DNA of 5,789 bases, taken from the NCBI GenBank assembly GCA_947374705.1, contig CANCDA010000155.1, forward strand, positions 1-5,789, read 5' to 3'. Origin of the DNA: Comamonadaceae bacterium. GTDB taxonomy: Bacteria; Pseudomonadota; Gammaproteobacteria; Burkholderiales; Burkholderiaceae_C. Under the pieces are notes generated by a model. It saw nothing but the letters and a program-made list of their open reading frames with translations. It had not been told where the DNA came from and ran no database searches. A program made the translations under genes and the position numbers. Each line of letters starts with the position of its first letter. The stretch's first letter is position 1. This document shows positions 5,216 to 5,789 of the stretch, one piece after another.

Positions 5216-5789
5216 ATGTCACTTCAGCCTTCTGCCGCCCCATCTCCTGCGCCTAGCGACCCCCTCGTCCTCTACGGCGAAACCTTCTCCAGCCGCTTGC
5301 TGCTGGGCACGGCCCGCTACCCCTCCCCCAGCGTGCTGGAGGCCGCGGTGCGCACGGCACAGCCCGCTATGTTGACGGCCTCACTGCGTCGCCAAACCGC
5401 CAACCCCAATGAACACGGAGAAGGCGAAACCGGCAACCGTTTCTGGGACATGCTGCGCCAGCTCAAAGTGCCCGTATTGCCCAACACCGCCGGTTGCCAT
5501 GGCGTGCAAGAGGTCATCACCACGGCACAGATGGCGCGTGAAGTGTTTGCCACGCCCTGGATCAAACTCGAACTCATTGGCGACGACTACACCTTGCAAC
5601 CCGACACCCTGAACCTGGTGGAAGCGGCGGACTGGCTCATCAAAAACGGTTTCAAGGTACTGCCCTATTGCACCGAAGACCTGGTGCTGTGCCGCCGCTT
5701 GGTGGACGTGGGCTGCCAAGCCGTCATGCCCTGGGCTGCCCCCATCGGCACTGGCAAAGGGCCAACCAACCCCTACGGACTGCGCGTGC
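5216..5789 (+). CDS. thiG: Thiazole synthase ThiG, 3' end outside window
   Basis: The frame is open from ATG 5216 to the window's right edge (191 complete codons of a usual 255-280). ThiG is a TIM-barrel enzyme that condenses 1-deoxy-D-xylulose 5-phosphate, the ThiS thiocarboxylate sulfur and the ThiO product to make the thiazole phosphate. After a Pro/Ala/Ser-rich leader of about 16 residues (MSLQPSAAPSPAPSDP) come YGETFSSRLLLGTARYPS (20-37), LTASLRRQ (53-60), LPNTAGC (88-94), WIKLELIGDD (115-124) and VLPYCTEDLVLCRRL (148-162), then CQAVMPWAAPIGTGKGP (167-183). K117 should be the Schiff-base lysine and E119 the nearby acidic residue by comparison with Bacillus ThiG. No Shine-Dalgarno is seen, which suggests coupling to thiS. 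The N-terminal tail is longer than in E. coli ThiG. The phosphate-binding C-terminal half is beyond the window; thiE may follow, but this is not visible. Confidence 0.95.
   Translation, partial: MSLQPSAAPSPAPSDPLVLYGETFSSRLLLGTARYPSPSVLEAAVRTAQPAMLTASLRRQTANPNEHGEGETGNRFWDMLRQLKVPVLPNTAGCHGVQEVITTAQMAREVFATPWIKLELIGDDYTLQPDTLNLVEAADWLIKNGFKVLPYCTEDLVLCRRLVDVGCQAVMPWAAPIGTGKGPTNPYGLRV

Noticed and set aside
1..5789. CRISPR array, tRNA/rRNA genes, IS elements or phage genes
   Set aside because: No regularly spaced repeats, RNA gene signatures, transposase or integrase motifs were seen; the only phage-linked family is the Gp49-like toxin.

Overview
The window looks like chromosomal DNA of a betaproteobacterium, most likely order Burkholderiales and plausibly family Comamonadaceae. 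This rests on GC-rich coding sequence and on protein-level resemblance of the ferredoxin--NADP reductase (C-terminal TTTSPKLHKVLGVESPVFD) and ThiG (APIGTGKGP) to homologues known from that group. No 16S or database comparison was possible, so the placement is inference.

Layout: (1) 1-657, the 3' part of cysN, the GTPase subunit of sulfate adenylyltransferase. (2) 701-2152, fdxA (a seven-iron ferredoxin) followed 21 nt later by a thioredoxin-reductase-like ferredoxin--NADP+ reductase; this block is closed by a stop-codon hairpin and a clear intrinsic terminator at 2181-2207. (3) 2232-2984, a compact two-gene type II toxin-antitoxin module of the Gp49/HigB-like toxin plus XRE antitoxin kind (Tad-Ata/HigBA-like). 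It has its own promoter, and a palindrome sits inside that promoter. (4) 3011-3883 on the minus strand, thiD. (5) 3907-5789 on the plus strand, thiO-thiS-thiG, running off the right edge.

How the genes work together: cysN activates sulfate. FdxA and its reductase form an NADPH-linked low-potential electron pair that could feed ferredoxin-dependent enzymes, possibly including sulfite reduction (inference). ThiD makes the phosphorylated pyrimidine half of thiamine. ThiO, ThiS and ThiG build the thiazole half: ThiO oxidises glycine to the imine, ThiS carries sulfur as a C-terminal thiocarboxylate, and ThiG cyclises. The toxin-antitoxin pair has no metabolic link to its neighbours and looks like an accessory islet set between the fnr terminator and the convergent 3' end of thiD.

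Most of the window is ordinary housekeeping sequence and I do not see a wholly new system. The parts worth a second look are in the toxin-antitoxin module. The predicted start point falls on the toxin ATG with no ribosome binding site (probable leaderless toxin mRNA). A perfect 6-bp-arm inverted repeat overlaps the -10 box. Two perfect hairpins lie at the end of the antitoxin gene.
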